Under the pieces are notes generated by a model, which had not been told where the DNA came from, did no database searches, and worked only from the letters and a program-made list of their open reading frames with translations. This document shows, in pieces, positions 1 through 7,922 of a stretch of 64,000 bases of DNA (position 1 is its first letter; each line of letters opens with the position of its first letter). The translations under genes were made by a program, and so were the position numbers. The DNA lies in contig CAZHIC010000009.1 in NCBI GenBank assembly GCA_964532405.1, forward strand, positions 9,124-73,123, in the 5' to 3' direction. This DNA is from PALSA-1006 sp964532405. Lineage in GTDB: Bacteria; Pseudomonadota; Gammaproteobacteria; Burkholderiales; Gallionellaceae.

Positions 1-228
1 GGCTTTCACGGCATCTTCGCTGTTTGGAGAGCGCGCAAGAATGCGTTCATTAATTTCGATTGCCGCAACCCAGTTTCGAGTTGAATATACGGAAATTTTC
101 TCAGCCGCCAACAAAGCATTCAGACCGTCTTGCCCCGTCTTAAATATATCAGCCAATTTTAAATAGGTATCAATCGGCCTCAGATTGCTCGCTTCAGGCT
201 CATACCTCGTTGGAAATACAGCTCTCGT
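1..228 (-). pseudogene. 5' part of a TPR-like gene with a disrupted start, running off the left edge
   Basis: The minus strand is open from 228 to 1 and reads as a helical, TPR-like segment (for example DTYLKLADIFKTGQDG and NWVAAIEINERILARSPNSE). No ATG lies in this frame after the upstream stop at 229-231. The likely ancestral start is seen twice because a 22-nt segment is repeated at 193-214 and 228-249. The copy at 228-249 has ATG (245-243) but is out of frame. The in-frame copy has ACG (210-208). Removing the extra 35 nt would restore ATG-AGG-TAT-GAG in frame. Non-ATG starts (CTG at 183, TTG at 156) cannot be excluded. The rest of the gene is outside the window, so its function is unknown. 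Confidence 0.5.
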
Positions 229-249
229 TCAGGCTCATACCTCATTGGA
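193..249. repeat. 22-nt direct repeat, 35-nt period
   Basis: Two copies of a 22-nt sequence beginning TTCAGGCTCATACCTC lie at 193-214 and 228-249 with one mismatch. They overlap the 5' end of the disrupted minus-strand gene, and the 35-nt period changes its reading frame. Confidence 0.8.
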
Positions 250-320
250 CAAGGCTAGGCTTTGTCCGCTTGCGCCATGTCGTGATAGATTGCGCGGGTT
301 TTTCTTAAAGGAGGTTGCAA

Positions 321-986
321 GTGCTTAGTTCAAATATTCCCGTTATCGCTATCGACGGTCCGTCCGCTTCCGGCAAGGGCACGGTAGCGCAGCGCGTGGC
401 GACAGCGTTGGGCATGCATTATCTCGACAGCGGCGCTTTATATCGGCTGCTGGCATTAGCGGCACAGCAGTGTGGCATTGCGCTCGATGCGGAATCACAA
501 TTAGCGGATTTGGCCGGACAAGTGGATATTCGCTTTGAAGGTGCGGACATTTGGCTGGATGGCGTAAAGGTGGGCGACGAGTTGCGCACCGAGGAGGCGG
601 GATCCGCAGCTTCCAAGATCGCCGCTTTGCCCGAGGTGCGGGCCGCGTTGCTGGATAAACAGCGCGCTTTTCGCCGTGCGCCGGGACTGGTGGCGGACGG
701 GCGCGACATGGCTTCGGTGGTGTTCACCGACGCGGTTTTGAAGATATTTTTGACCGCCAGCGCCGAGGCGCGCGCAGAACGCCGATATAAGCAGTTGAAA
801 GAGAAAGGAATGGATGCTAATATCGCGCCCCTTTTGCAGGACATACGGGCGCGCGACGAGCGAGATATTCAACGTAGTGTGGCTCCGCTGCAACAGGCGC
901 AAGGTGCGAGTTTGCTGGACACGACCTCTCTGAACATCGAGCAGGCGGTGCAGGAAGTGTTGGATCGCTACCGCGAAGTAAGTTGA
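321..986 (+). CDS. cmk: Cytidylate kinase
   Basis: CMP/dCMP kinase of the cytoplasm, using ATP to make CDP/dCDP for nucleotide pools. The N-terminus carries the P-loop GPSASGKGT (about residues 13-21), followed by the DSGALYR substrate segment and the ADGRDMASVVF motif typical of bacterial Cmk. About 221 residues is normal for the family. I chose GTG at 321 because AAAGGAGG at 307-314 sits 6 nt upstream; the TTG at 315 lies too close to that site. The next genes, rpsA and ihfB, follow on the same strand, the conserved proteobacterial order. Confidence 0.95.
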   Translation: MLSSNIPVIAIDGPSASGKGTVAQRVATALGMHYLDSGALYRLLALAAQQCGIALDAESQLADLAGQVDIRFEGADIWLDGVKVGDELRTEEAGSAASKIAALPEVRAALLDKQRAFRRAPGLVADGRDMASVVFTDAVLKIFLTASAEARAERRYKQLKEKGMDANIAPLLQDIRARDERDIQRSVAPLQQAQGASLLDTTSLNIEQAVQEVLDRYREVS

Positions 987-1068
987 AGATTGGCCCCGCT
1001 TGGCTCTCCGCCATTCGGGATGATTAACTAACCACCGCTCTGCGGGAATACCTGAAAGTAAATCGAAA

Positions 1069-2772
1069 ATGACTGAAGTCGCTGATATGGAAAGTTTTGC
1101 CTCTCTGTTTGAAGAGAGTTTGACGCGTAAAGAAATGCGCGCAGGCGAATTGATCACCGCGCAAGTTGTGCGCATTGAGCAAAACGTCGTTGTGGTTAAT
1201 GCCGGACTGAAGTCCGAAAGTTTTATTCCTGTTGAAGAATTCCGCGATGCCTCCGGCGCGCTGGAGGTCAAGGCGGGCGATTTCGTTACGGTGGCGATTG
1301 AGTCGCTGGAAAACGGTTACGGCGAAACGCGCTTGTCGCGCGAAAAAGCCAAGCGTCTGGCTGCCTGGATCGATCTGGAGCAAGCGATGGAAGAAGGCCG
1401 CATCGTTGAAGGTTACGTGAGCGGTAAGGTTAAGGGCGGTCTGACTGCGATGGTCAACGGTATCCGTGCATTCTTGCCCGGTTCGCTGGTGGATACACGT
1501 CCGGTTAAGGACACGACTCCATACGAAAACAAGACGATGGAATTGAAGGTTATCAAGCTGGATCGCAAGCGCAACAACGTGGTGGTATCGCGTCGCGCAG
1601 TGTTGGAAGCCTCTCAAGGCGCTGACCGCGAGAGCATGTTAGCGAACCTGACAGAAGGCGCAATCGTCAAGGGTATCGTCAAGAACATCACCGACTACGG
1701 CGCGTTCGTCGACTTGGGCGGTATCGACGGTCTGTTGCACATCACCGATTTGGCATGGCGTCGCGTGAAGCATCCATCCGAAGTGCTGACGGTTGGCGAT
1801 GAAGTCGAAGCCAAGATACTGAAGTTCGACCAAGAGAAGAATCGCGTTTCTCTGGGCATCAAGCAAATGGGCGATGATCCTTGGAACGGTCTGGCACGTC
1901 GCTACCCGCAAGGCACACGCTTGTTCGGCAAGGTGACTAACCTGACCGACTACGGTTCGTTCGTGGAGATCGAGCAAGGTATCGAAGGTTTGGTACACGT
2001 GTCCGAAATGGACTGGACTAACAAGAACGTTCATCCGTCCAAAGTTGTTTCTCTGGGCGACGAAGTCGAAGTCATGATTCTGGAAATCGACGAAGCGCGT
2101 CGCCGTATCTCCCTGGGTATGAAGCAGTGCAAGTCCAATCCTTGGGACGACTTCGCGCTGAACCACAAGAAGGGCGACAAAGTTAAGGGTCAGATCAAAT
2201 CCATCACCGACTTCGGCGTGTTTATCGGTCTGGAAGGCGGTATCGACGGTCTGGTGCATTTGTCCGACCTGTCTTGGTCCGTTGCCGGTGAAGAAGCCGT
2301 GCGCAACTACAAGAAGGGCGACGAACTGGAAGCTGTGGTTCTGGCCATCGACGTTGAGCGCGAGCGCATCTCTCTGGGCGTGAAGCAAATGGAAGGTGAT
2401 CCGTTCGGTGGTTATGTTTCCGGACACGACAAGGGCGCTATCGTTACCGGCACCGTGAAGTCTCTGGATGCCAAGGGCGCTGTGGTCATGCTGGACGGCG
2501 ATGTGGAAGCCTATTTGAAGGCATCCGAAGTTTCCGCCGACCGCGTGGAAGATATCCGCACTCACCTGAAAGAAGGCGACACTGTTACGGCACTGATCAT
2601 CAATGTGGACCGCAAAAATCGCGGTATCAATCTGTCTATCAAGGCGATGGATAAGGCTGATGAAGCATCCGCGATGCACAAGTTCGCAGCGGAAAACACC
2701 AGCTCGGCCGGGACCACCAATCTGGGCGCGTTGCTTAAGGCCAAGATGGCTTCCAGTAAGGCAGACGCATAA
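1069..2772 (+). CDS. rpsA: 30S ribosomal protein S1
   Basis: S1 binds mRNA on the 30S subunit and helps load structured leaders. The 567-residue product has the length of the six-domain proteobacterial form. Two degenerate N-terminal OB domains are followed by four repeated S1 domains with recurrent motifs such as DYGAFVDLGG, DYGSFVEIEQG and DFGVFIGLEGG, each followed by GL(V/L)H(I/V/L)S/T. Codon choice is very regular in the repeats (GGT, CTG, AAG), as expected for a highly expressed gene. An internal ATG at 1087 is an alternative start; neither has a strong Shine-Dalgarno sequence. S1 messages are known to be autoregulated, but no operator can be pointed to here. Confidence 0.97.
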   Translation: MTEVADMESFASLFEESLTRKEMRAGELITAQVVRIEQNVVVVNAGLKSESFIPVEEFRDASGALEVKAGDFVTVAIESLENGYGETRLSREKAKRLAAWIDLEQAMEEGRIVEGYVSGKVKGGLTAMVNGIRAFLPGSLVDTRPVKDTTPYENKTMELKVIKLDRKRNNVVVSRRAVLEASQGADRESMLANLTEGAIVKGIVKNITDYGAFVDLGGIDGLLHITDLAWRRVKHPSEVLTVGDEVEAKILKFDQEKNRVSLGIKQMGDDPWNGLARRYPQGTRLFGKVTNLTDYGSFVEIEQGIEGLVHVSEMDWTNKNVHPSKVVSLGDEVEVMILEIDEARRRISLGMKQCKSNPWDDFALNHKKGDKVKGQIKSITDFGVFIGLEGGIDGLVHLSDLSWSVAGEEAVRNYKKGDELEAVVLAIDVERERISLGVKQMEGDPFGGYVSGHDKGAIVTGTVKSLDAKGAVVMLDGDVEAYLKASEVSADRVEDIRTHLKEGDTVTALIINVDRKNRGINLSIKAMDKADEASAMHKFAAENTSSAGTTNLGALLKAKMASSKADA

Positions 2773-2788
2773 TCGGGAGTGATAGAAC

Positions 2789-3076
2789 ATGACTCGTTCT
2801 GATCTTATCGCCAAGCTGGCAGAGCGCTACACGCAGCTGCAGGGCAAGGACGCGGAGCTTGCTGTCAAGGTGATCCTTGATAGCATGTCCTCGATCTTGT
2901 CCCGTGGCGGCCGCATCGAGATTCGCGGTTTTGGCAGTTTTGCCTTGAACTATCGTCCGCCCCGTCTGGGGCGCAATCCCAAGTCGGGCGACAAGGTTCA
3001 AGTGCCGGCCAAGTATGTGCCGCATTTCAAAGCGGGAAAAGAGTTGCGCGAGCGGGTAGACTTTCCGGCGTCCTGA
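2789..3076 (+). CDS. ihfB: Integration host factor beta subunit
   Basis: Nucleoid DNA-bending protein that pairs with IhfA. The 95-residue product has the HU/IHF fold: N-terminal helices (MTRSDLIAKLAERY), the GRIEIRGFGSF strand motif, and the beta-arm with RNPKSGD, where the intercalating proline lies. The extended N-terminus and PHFKAGKELRERV tail fit IhfB rather than HU. It starts 16 nt after rpsA and probably shares its message; a hairpin terminator follows at 3097-3134. Confidence 0.95.
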   Translation: MTRSDLIAKLAERYTQLQGKDAELAVKVILDSMSSILSRGGRIEIRGFGSFALNYRPPRLGRNPKSGDKVQVPAKYVPHFKAGKELRERVDFPAS

Positions 3077-3096
3077 TGTGATGTCGGAGTAAACGG

Positions 3097-3134
3097 ATTG
3101 GCGGCCTATCGCGAGATGAGCCGCCAATTTTTTG
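3097..3134 (+). terminator. Rho-independent terminator after ihfB
   Basis: A perfect 9-bp stem (ATTGGCGGC at 3097-3105 with GCCGCCAAT at 3120-3128) has a 14-nt loop and is followed by six T residues. It closes the cmk-rpsA-ihfB unit. Confidence 0.85.
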
Positions 3135-3249
3135 CTCTAAATTTAGATGCTGTTCTTGGAATGAATCTGTGCAATCTGCGGATTCTTGCCGTTTCTAGGT
3201 TCGCCAGTTCATGGTATCGTTGTGCCCTATCTGTTTCAGGTATTGGAAG

Positions 3250-3546
3250 ATGCGATATTTAGTCTGGCCGTTGCGTGCGGTATTGTTTTTACTGCTGCTG
3301 GGTTTTGCCGTGAAAAACGATCAGCCTGTGGTGCTGAGATATTTCTTCGGCTATGAATGGCAGACTTCATTGATTGTCATTTTGCTGTGTTTTTTTACCG
3401 CCGGGGTGTCGATCGGCGTGTTGGCTATGCTGGGCAACATGTTCCGGCAGCGTCGCGAGCTTTCAGCTTTGCGGCGAGATTTACAACTGAAGAACAAACT
3501 GGCTGAGATAGCAAACGCTCAGCACATTCCTACCCACCCCTCTTGA
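3250..3546 (+). CDS. lapA: Lipopolysaccharide assembly protein A (LapA, DUF1049)
   Basis: Small inner-membrane protein that works with LapB in controlling LPS synthesis through LpxC turnover. From ATG 3250 it is about 98 residues with two hydrophobic helices (LVWPLRAVLFLLLLGFAV and TSLIVILLCFFTAGVSIGVL), the loop NDQPVVLRYFFGYEWQ typical of DUF1049, and a basic coiled C-terminus. An earlier in-frame ATG at 3211 has no ribosome site; GGTATTGGAAG lies just before 3250. lapB follows 18 nt downstream. Confidence 0.88.
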   Translation: MRYLVWPLRAVLFLLLLGFAVKNDQPVVLRYFFGYEWQTSLIVILLCFFTAGVSIGVLAMLGNMFRQRRELSALRRDLQLKNKLAEIANAQHIPTHPS

Positions 3547-3564
3547 TCCGGCATCACCTTAGCT

Positions 3565-4740
3565 ATGGAATTTGAACCTTGGATGTTGTTGGTTTTCCCC
3601 CTGTTTTTCGGCATGGGCTGGTTGGCCGCGCGTATCGATATCAAAGAGTTGTTGACCGAATCCAGCGCCTTGCCGCGTTCCTATTTTCAGGGCTTGAACT
3701 TCCTGCTCAATGAACAGCAGGATGAGGCAATCGAGGCGTTTATCGAGGTAGTCAAAGTTGATCCGCAGACCATCGAATTGCACTTCGCTTTGGGCAGCCT
3801 GTTCCGTCGTCGCGGCGAGGTGGACCGTGCCCTGCGCATGCATTTGAATCTGGTCGAGCGCGGCGATCTCGACGAAGATAAACGGCAGCAAGCCTTGTTC
3901 GAGCTGGGACAGGATTATTTGAAGGCCGGCATATTTGACCGGGCTGAATCTACCTTTGCCAGTTTGCAAGGGACATCTTATGAGAAAGAGGCGCTCGACT
4001 TCTTGTTGGAGATATTCCAGAAAGAAAAAGATTGGCTCAAGGCTATCGACATCAGTCAGCGTTTGACCGTGCTGACGGGCGAGTCGCACGGTAAAGAGGC
4101 TGCTTTCTTCTATTGCGAACTGGCCGCATCGGAACTCGCCGACAAGCAGGCGGATGCGGCGACAGTCCATCTGGAGCAGGCTCTCGTGGCCAACCCCCAA
4201 GGTGTGCGCGCCACCATCATGCTGGGCGACATCGCGCTGGCGGCAGGGAATACGTTGCCAGCCATCGAGATTTGGAAACGTATCGAGCAGCAGGATGCGC
4301 AATATCTGCCGCTGGTGGCGGAGCGCCTGTTGCAGACTTACCGCCAAAGCCGGAATGAAAATGAAGGTATCGCTTTGTTGCAAGACTATTTGGCGAAGTA
4401 TCCTTCTATCGACCTGATGAATGTGCTGTTCAACGCGATTCTGCAACGCGACGGGGCGGAGGCCGCGTACAAACTGGTGCGCAATGAGTTGAGACTGCAT
4501 CCGACTTTACTGGGGTTGGACAAGTTGTTAGAAGCGACACTGCTCGATGTGAAAGTCGAGCGCCGCGCCGATGTCGAGCTGGTGAAGAATCTGGTTTACC
4601 AGCGCACCCGTGCGTTGGCGATGTATCGCTGCAAGCGCTGCGGTTTCAAGGCGCGCCAGTTCTATTGGCATTGTCCTGCTTGTTACGGATGGGAGACTTA
4701 TTCCCCGCGCCGCACCGAAGAGACCGGGGGGCTGGCATGA
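3565..4740 (+). CDS. lapB: Lipopolysaccharide assembly protein B (LapB/YciM)
   Basis: Inner-membrane TPR protein that regulates LPS output by promoting FtsH proteolysis of LpxC. It has one N-terminal membrane helix (residues about 5-20), a series of TPRs, and a C-terminal rubredoxin-type metal knot with CKRC and CPAC pairs (around residues 353-370). The 391-residue length matches E. coli LapB. Its stop overlaps the pyrF start (ATGA at 4737-4740), as in many proteobacteria, so the two are translationally coupled. Confidence 0.94.
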   Translation: MEFEPWMLLVFPLFFGMGWLAARIDIKELLTESSALPRSYFQGLNFLLNEQQDEAIEAFIEVVKVDPQTIELHFALGSLFRRRGEVDRALRMHLNLVERGDLDEDKRQQALFELGQDYLKAGIFDRAESTFASLQGTSYEKEALDFLLEIFQKEKDWLKAIDISQRLTVLTGESHGKEAAFFYCELAASELADKQADAATVHLEQALVANPQGVRATIMLGDIALAAGNTLPAIEIWKRIEQQDAQYLPLVAERLLQTYRQSRNENEGIALLQDYLAKYPSIDLMNVLFNAILQRDGAEAAYKLVRNELRLHPTLLGLDKLLEATLLDVKVERRADVELVKNLVYQRTRALAMYRCKRCGFKARQFYWHCPACYGWETYSPRRTEETGGLA

Positions 4741-5438
4741 GCGATTCCAAAATCATCGTCGCGCTGGATTACCCCGGTGCGGCTCAGGCATTGGCTCTGG
4801 TGGCGCGCCTCGATCCGGCATTGTGCCGTCTCAAGGTCGGCAAGGAGCTGTTCACTACGGCAGGGCCGCAACTGGTCGAGCAACTGCAGCAGCGCGGCTT
4901 CGAGGTGTTTCTCGATCTGAAATTCCACGACATCCCCAACACCACGGCGCAGGCGTGCAAAGCCGCGGCGTCATTGGGCGTGTGGATGGTCAACGTGCAT
5001 GCACTCGGCGGCAGACGCATGATGGAAGCCGCGCGCGAAGGCTTGGCGAATTTTGCCAAGCCGCCGAAGCTGATTGCGGTGACGGTGCTGACCAGTATGG
5101 CGCAGGCCGATCTTGCAGAGATTGGTATCGCGGCGACGCCCGCAGAACAGGTGTCGCGTTTGGCCGTATTGGCGCAGGCCAGCGGAATGGACGGCGTGGT
5201 TTGTTCCGCGCAAGAGGCCGCGTTGCTGCGCAAACGGCTAGGCGCAGAATTTTGTCTGGTCACACCCGGCATCCGCCCGGCTGATGCGTCGGCTGACGAT
5301 CAGTCGCGCATCATGACACCGCGCGCCGCGTTGGAGAACGGTTCCAGCTATCTGGTCATCGGGCGTCCGATCACCAAGGTAGCCGAGCCCTTGTTGGCGT
5401 TGCAGCAAATCACTAACGAAATAGGAGAAGTGGCATGA
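4737..5438 (+). CDS. pyrF: Orotidine 5'-phosphate decarboxylase
   Basis: Converts OMP to UMP, the last step of de novo UMP synthesis. The product starts MSDSKIIVALDYPG, a hallmark PyrF N-terminus. It has the catalytic FLDLKFHDIPNT segment (Asp-x-Lys-x-x-Asp) around residues 58-69 and the phosphate-binding end VTPGIRP...YLVIGRPIT. The 233-residue length is standard. The start was taken at 4737 because it overlaps the lapB stop; earlier in-frame starts lie inside lapB. Its stop in turn overlaps the hldA start at 5435. Confidence 0.96.
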   Translation: MSDSKIIVALDYPGAAQALALVARLDPALCRLKVGKELFTTAGPQLVEQLQQRGFEVFLDLKFHDIPNTTAQACKAAASLGVWMVNVHALGGRRMMEAAREGLANFAKPPKLIAVTVLTSMAQADLAEIGIAATPAEQVSRLAVLAQASGMDGVVCSAQEAALLRKRLGAEFCLVTPGIRPADASADDQSRIMTPRAALENGSSYLVIGRPITKVAEPLLALQQITNEIGEVA

Positions 5439-6376
5439 GCCGTTTGCCATCATTTGAAAAGGCGCGCGTATTGGTTGTGGGCGATGTCATGCTGGATCGC
5501 TATTGGTTCGGCGACGTGCATCGCATCTCGCCGGAAGCGCCGGTTCCGGTGCTCAAAGTGAGCCGCGTGGAAGAACGCCCGGGCGGCGCAGCCAACGTGG
5601 CGCGCAACATTGCCTCGCTGGGTGCGCATTGCACCTTGCTGTCGGTGGTCGGTGCGGACGAGGCGGGGGATTGCCTGCAAAAACTGTTGACCGCGCAGGG
5701 CGGAGTAGAAGCGTTGTTGCATCGCGACGCAGGGTTTTCCACCATCGTCAAACTGCGCGCCGTTGCACGCCAACAACAACTACTGCGTATTGATTTTGAA
5801 ACGCAGCCCAGCCACGAAGTGTTGCAAACAAAGCTGGCCGATTTCAAAGAAAAACTACCGCATTGCGATGTGGTAGTGCTGTCCGATTACGGCAAAGGCG
5901 GCTTGGCGCACATCGCCGAAATGATTCAGCTGGCGCGTGCGGCGGGCAAACGGGTGCTGGTCGATCCCAAGGGGGAAGATTATGCGCGCTACCAAGGCGC
6001 GACCTTGCTCACCCCGAACCGCAGCGAGTTCCGCGATGTGGCGGGCGGCTGGGGCAGCGAGACCGAACTCAATACCAAGGCCGAAAAATTGCGCGCCGAA
6101 TTGCGCCTCGAAGCGTTATTGGTCACGCGCAGCGAGGAAGGCATGAGCTTGTTCCGTGCAGGCAGCGTATTGCACGAACCGACTCATGCGCGCGAAGTAT
6201 TCGATGTGAGCGGTGCGGGCGATACGGTAATTGCGACGCTGGCAGTAATGATGGCGAGTGGAGCCGACCTTGCCGATGCGGTGTGCATTGCCAATCGTGC
6301 CGCAGGTATCGTGGTGGGCAAGCTGGGTACGGCAGTGGTTTCGCGCGAAGAAATTATTGAAGACATGAGGGGTTGA
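5435..6376 (+). CDS. hldA: D-glycero-beta-D-manno-heptose-7-phosphate kinase
   Basis: PfkB-family kinase (RfaE1) that phosphorylates heptose 7-phosphate in ADP-heptose synthesis for the LPS inner core. The 313-residue product has the PfkB signatures RPGGAANVARNIASLG near residue 48 and DVSGAGDTVIATLA, holding the catalytic Asp, near residue 255. It lacks the C-terminal nucleotidyltransferase domain of bifunctional HldE, so a separate HldC is needed and is not in this window. It overlaps pyrF by 4 nt and hldD follows after 1 nt. Confidence 0.94.
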   Translation: MSRLPSFEKARVLVVGDVMLDRYWFGDVHRISPEAPVPVLKVSRVEERPGGAANVARNIASLGAHCTLLSVVGADEAGDCLQKLLTAQGGVEALLHRDAGFSTIVKLRAVARQQQLLRIDFETQPSHEVLQTKLADFKEKLPHCDVVVLSDYGKGGLAHIAEMIQLARAAGKRVLVDPKGEDYARYQGATLLTPNRSEFRDVAGGWGSETELNTKAEKLRAELRLEALLVTRSEEGMSLFRAGSVLHEPTHAREVFDVSGAGDTVIATLAVMMASGADLADAVCIANRAAGIVVGKLGTAVVSREEIIEDMRG

Positions 6377-6377
6377 T

Positions 6378-7376
6378 ATGTACTACGTCGTTACCGGCGC
6401 TGCCGGGTTTATCGGATCTAATTTGGTTAAAGCGCTCAACGAGCGCGGTGAGACGAACATCATCGCGGTGGACAATTTCCAGAAGGCAGACAAGTTCAAG
6501 AATCTGGTCGATTGCGAGATCGCTGATTACATGGACAAGGAAGACTTCATCGAAAAGTTGAATGGCGGTTCGTTCGACGGCATCCTCAACGCGGTACTGC
6601 ATCAGGGCGCATGTTCGGACACCATGGAAAGCGATGGTCGTTACATGATGGAAAATAACTATCGCTATTCGCTGGATGTGATGAACCACTGTCAGAACGA
6701 GGAGATTTCATTTTTGTACGCCTCTTCGGCATCGGTGTATGGCATGGGGCCGGTGTTCAAGGAGAGTCGCGAACACGAATCGCCGCTGAACGTGTATGCC
6801 TATTCAAAATTTTTGTTCGACCAGGTGATGCGCCGCCGTTGGCATAGCCGTACCGGGCAGATCGTCGGCCTGCGCTACTTCAACGTGTACGGGCAACGCG
6901 AGCAGCACAAGGGGCGCATGGCCTCGGTGGCGTACCACTTCTTCAATCAATTCCGTGCGGATGGATATGTGAAATTGTTCGAGGGCTGCGACGGCTATGG
7001 CAACGGCGGGCAACTGCGCGATTTTGTTTCTATCGAGGATGTGGTCAAGGTGAATATGTTCTTTCTGGAGAACCCGAATAAATCCGGTATCTTCAACCTT
7101 GGAACAGGCCAGGCGCAGAGTTTCAACGATGTTGCGGTGGCGACTATCAATACGTTGCGTGCAGCGAACGGCGAGGTTGCGTTGTCGCAGGAACAAATGC
7201 TGGCTCAGCAATTGATGCGTTACATCCCATTCCCTGAGCAGCTGAAAGGCAAGTATCAAAGCTATACGCAGGCCCATGTGCATGCTTTGCGTGCGTCAGG
7301 CTATGATGCTCCGTTCCTGACGGTGGAGCAGGGTACGGGGCGTTATGTGAATCATTTGTTGCGCGCGTCAACTTAA
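6378..7376 (+). CDS. hldD: ADP-L-glycero-D-manno-heptose 6-epimerase
   Basis: Short-chain dehydrogenase-type epimerase that makes ADP-L,D-heptose for LPS core assembly. The Rossmann NADP site is TGAAGFIGSN (residues 6-15). The catalytic YAYSK motif lies near residue 139 and is followed by LRYFNVYGQRE. The 332 residues match the family. It is coupled to hldA, giving a contiguous lapA-lapB-pyrF-hldA-hldD run that puts LPS quantity control beside LPS sugar supply. Confidence 0.95.
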   Translation: MYYVVTGAAGFIGSNLVKALNERGETNIIAVDNFQKADKFKNLVDCEIADYMDKEDFIEKLNGGSFDGILNAVLHQGACSDTMESDGRYMMENNYRYSLDVMNHCQNEEISFLYASSASVYGMGPVFKESREHESPLNVYAYSKFLFDQVMRRRWHSRTGQIVGLRYFNVYGQREQHKGRMASVAYHFFNQFRADGYVKLFEGCDGYGNGGQLRDFVSIEDVVKVNMFFLENPNKSGIFNLGTGQAQSFNDVAVATINTLRAANGEVALSQEQMLAQQLMRYIPFPEQLKGKYQSYTQAHVHALRASGYDAPFLTVEQGTGRYVNHLLRAST

Positions 7377-7440
7377 TTGCTTGTGGCTCGTTGTTAGCGT
7401 GCGGCAGGTGTCGCCTATTATTTATATTGAGAGGAAAGTC

Positions 7441-7785
7441 ATGAAGAAAATTTTATTATCAATCGCTCTGTTTTTTGCATTTGTCAGCGTTGCATTTGCG
7501 GCAGTGAACCTGAATACAGCCACCAAGGATGAGCTGGATAGCGTAAAAGGTATTGGTCCGGCCAAGGCACAGGCGATCATCGAATATCGCCAGAAAAATG
7601 GCCAGTTCAAGAGTGTGGATGACTTGAAGAACGTCAAAGGTTTTGGTGAGAAAAGTGTAGAAAAAATGCGTTCGGAGCTGACAATTAGCGGTGGTTCTTC
7701 TGCAAAAAAGGCGGAAAAGGCTGAAATGAAAAAGGAAGAAAAGCCAGCCAAGGCCGAGAAAAAAGATAAAGCCGAAAAGAAATAA
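7441..7785 (+). CDS. ComEA-like helix-hairpin-helix exported protein
   Basis: Small exported DNA-binding-type protein. It has a signal peptide (MKKILLSIALFFAFVSVAFA, residues 1-20), then an HhH pair (VNLNTATKDELDSVKGIGPA and FKSVDDLKNVKGFGEKSVEK) as in ComEA/Tat-linked HhH proteins. The tail of roughly 30 residues is Lys/Ala/Glu-rich. ATG 7441 follows GAGAGGAAAG, so the upstream in-frame codons are unlikely to be used. The basic tail may add nonspecific DNA or surface binding. A role in DNA uptake is inferred from the family only. Confidence 0.85.
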   Translation: MKKILLSIALFFAFVSVAFAAVNLNTATKDELDSVKGIGPAKAQAIIEYRQKNGQFKSVDDLKNVKGFGEKSVEKMRSELTISGGSSAKKAEKAEMKKEEKPAKAEKKDKAEKK

Positions 7786-7799
7786 CGCTGGTTCTGACG

Positions 7800-7831
7800 A
7801 GCCCGCCAGATGCGAGTCTGGCGGGCTTTTA
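7800..7831 (+). terminator. Rho-independent terminator after the ComEA-like gene
   Basis: A perfect 11-bp stem (7800-7810 AGCCCGCCAGA with 7817-7827 TCTGGCGGGCT), 6-nt loop, followed by TTTTATTT. Confidence 0.93.
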
Positions 7832-7922
7832 TTTGGTGTCGTCAATGAAGAGAGACGATTTAGATAAGCTACAATATCAAAAGAGGCGGGTGTTGGATCG
7901 TGTTTAATATAAGGCAAAACCG

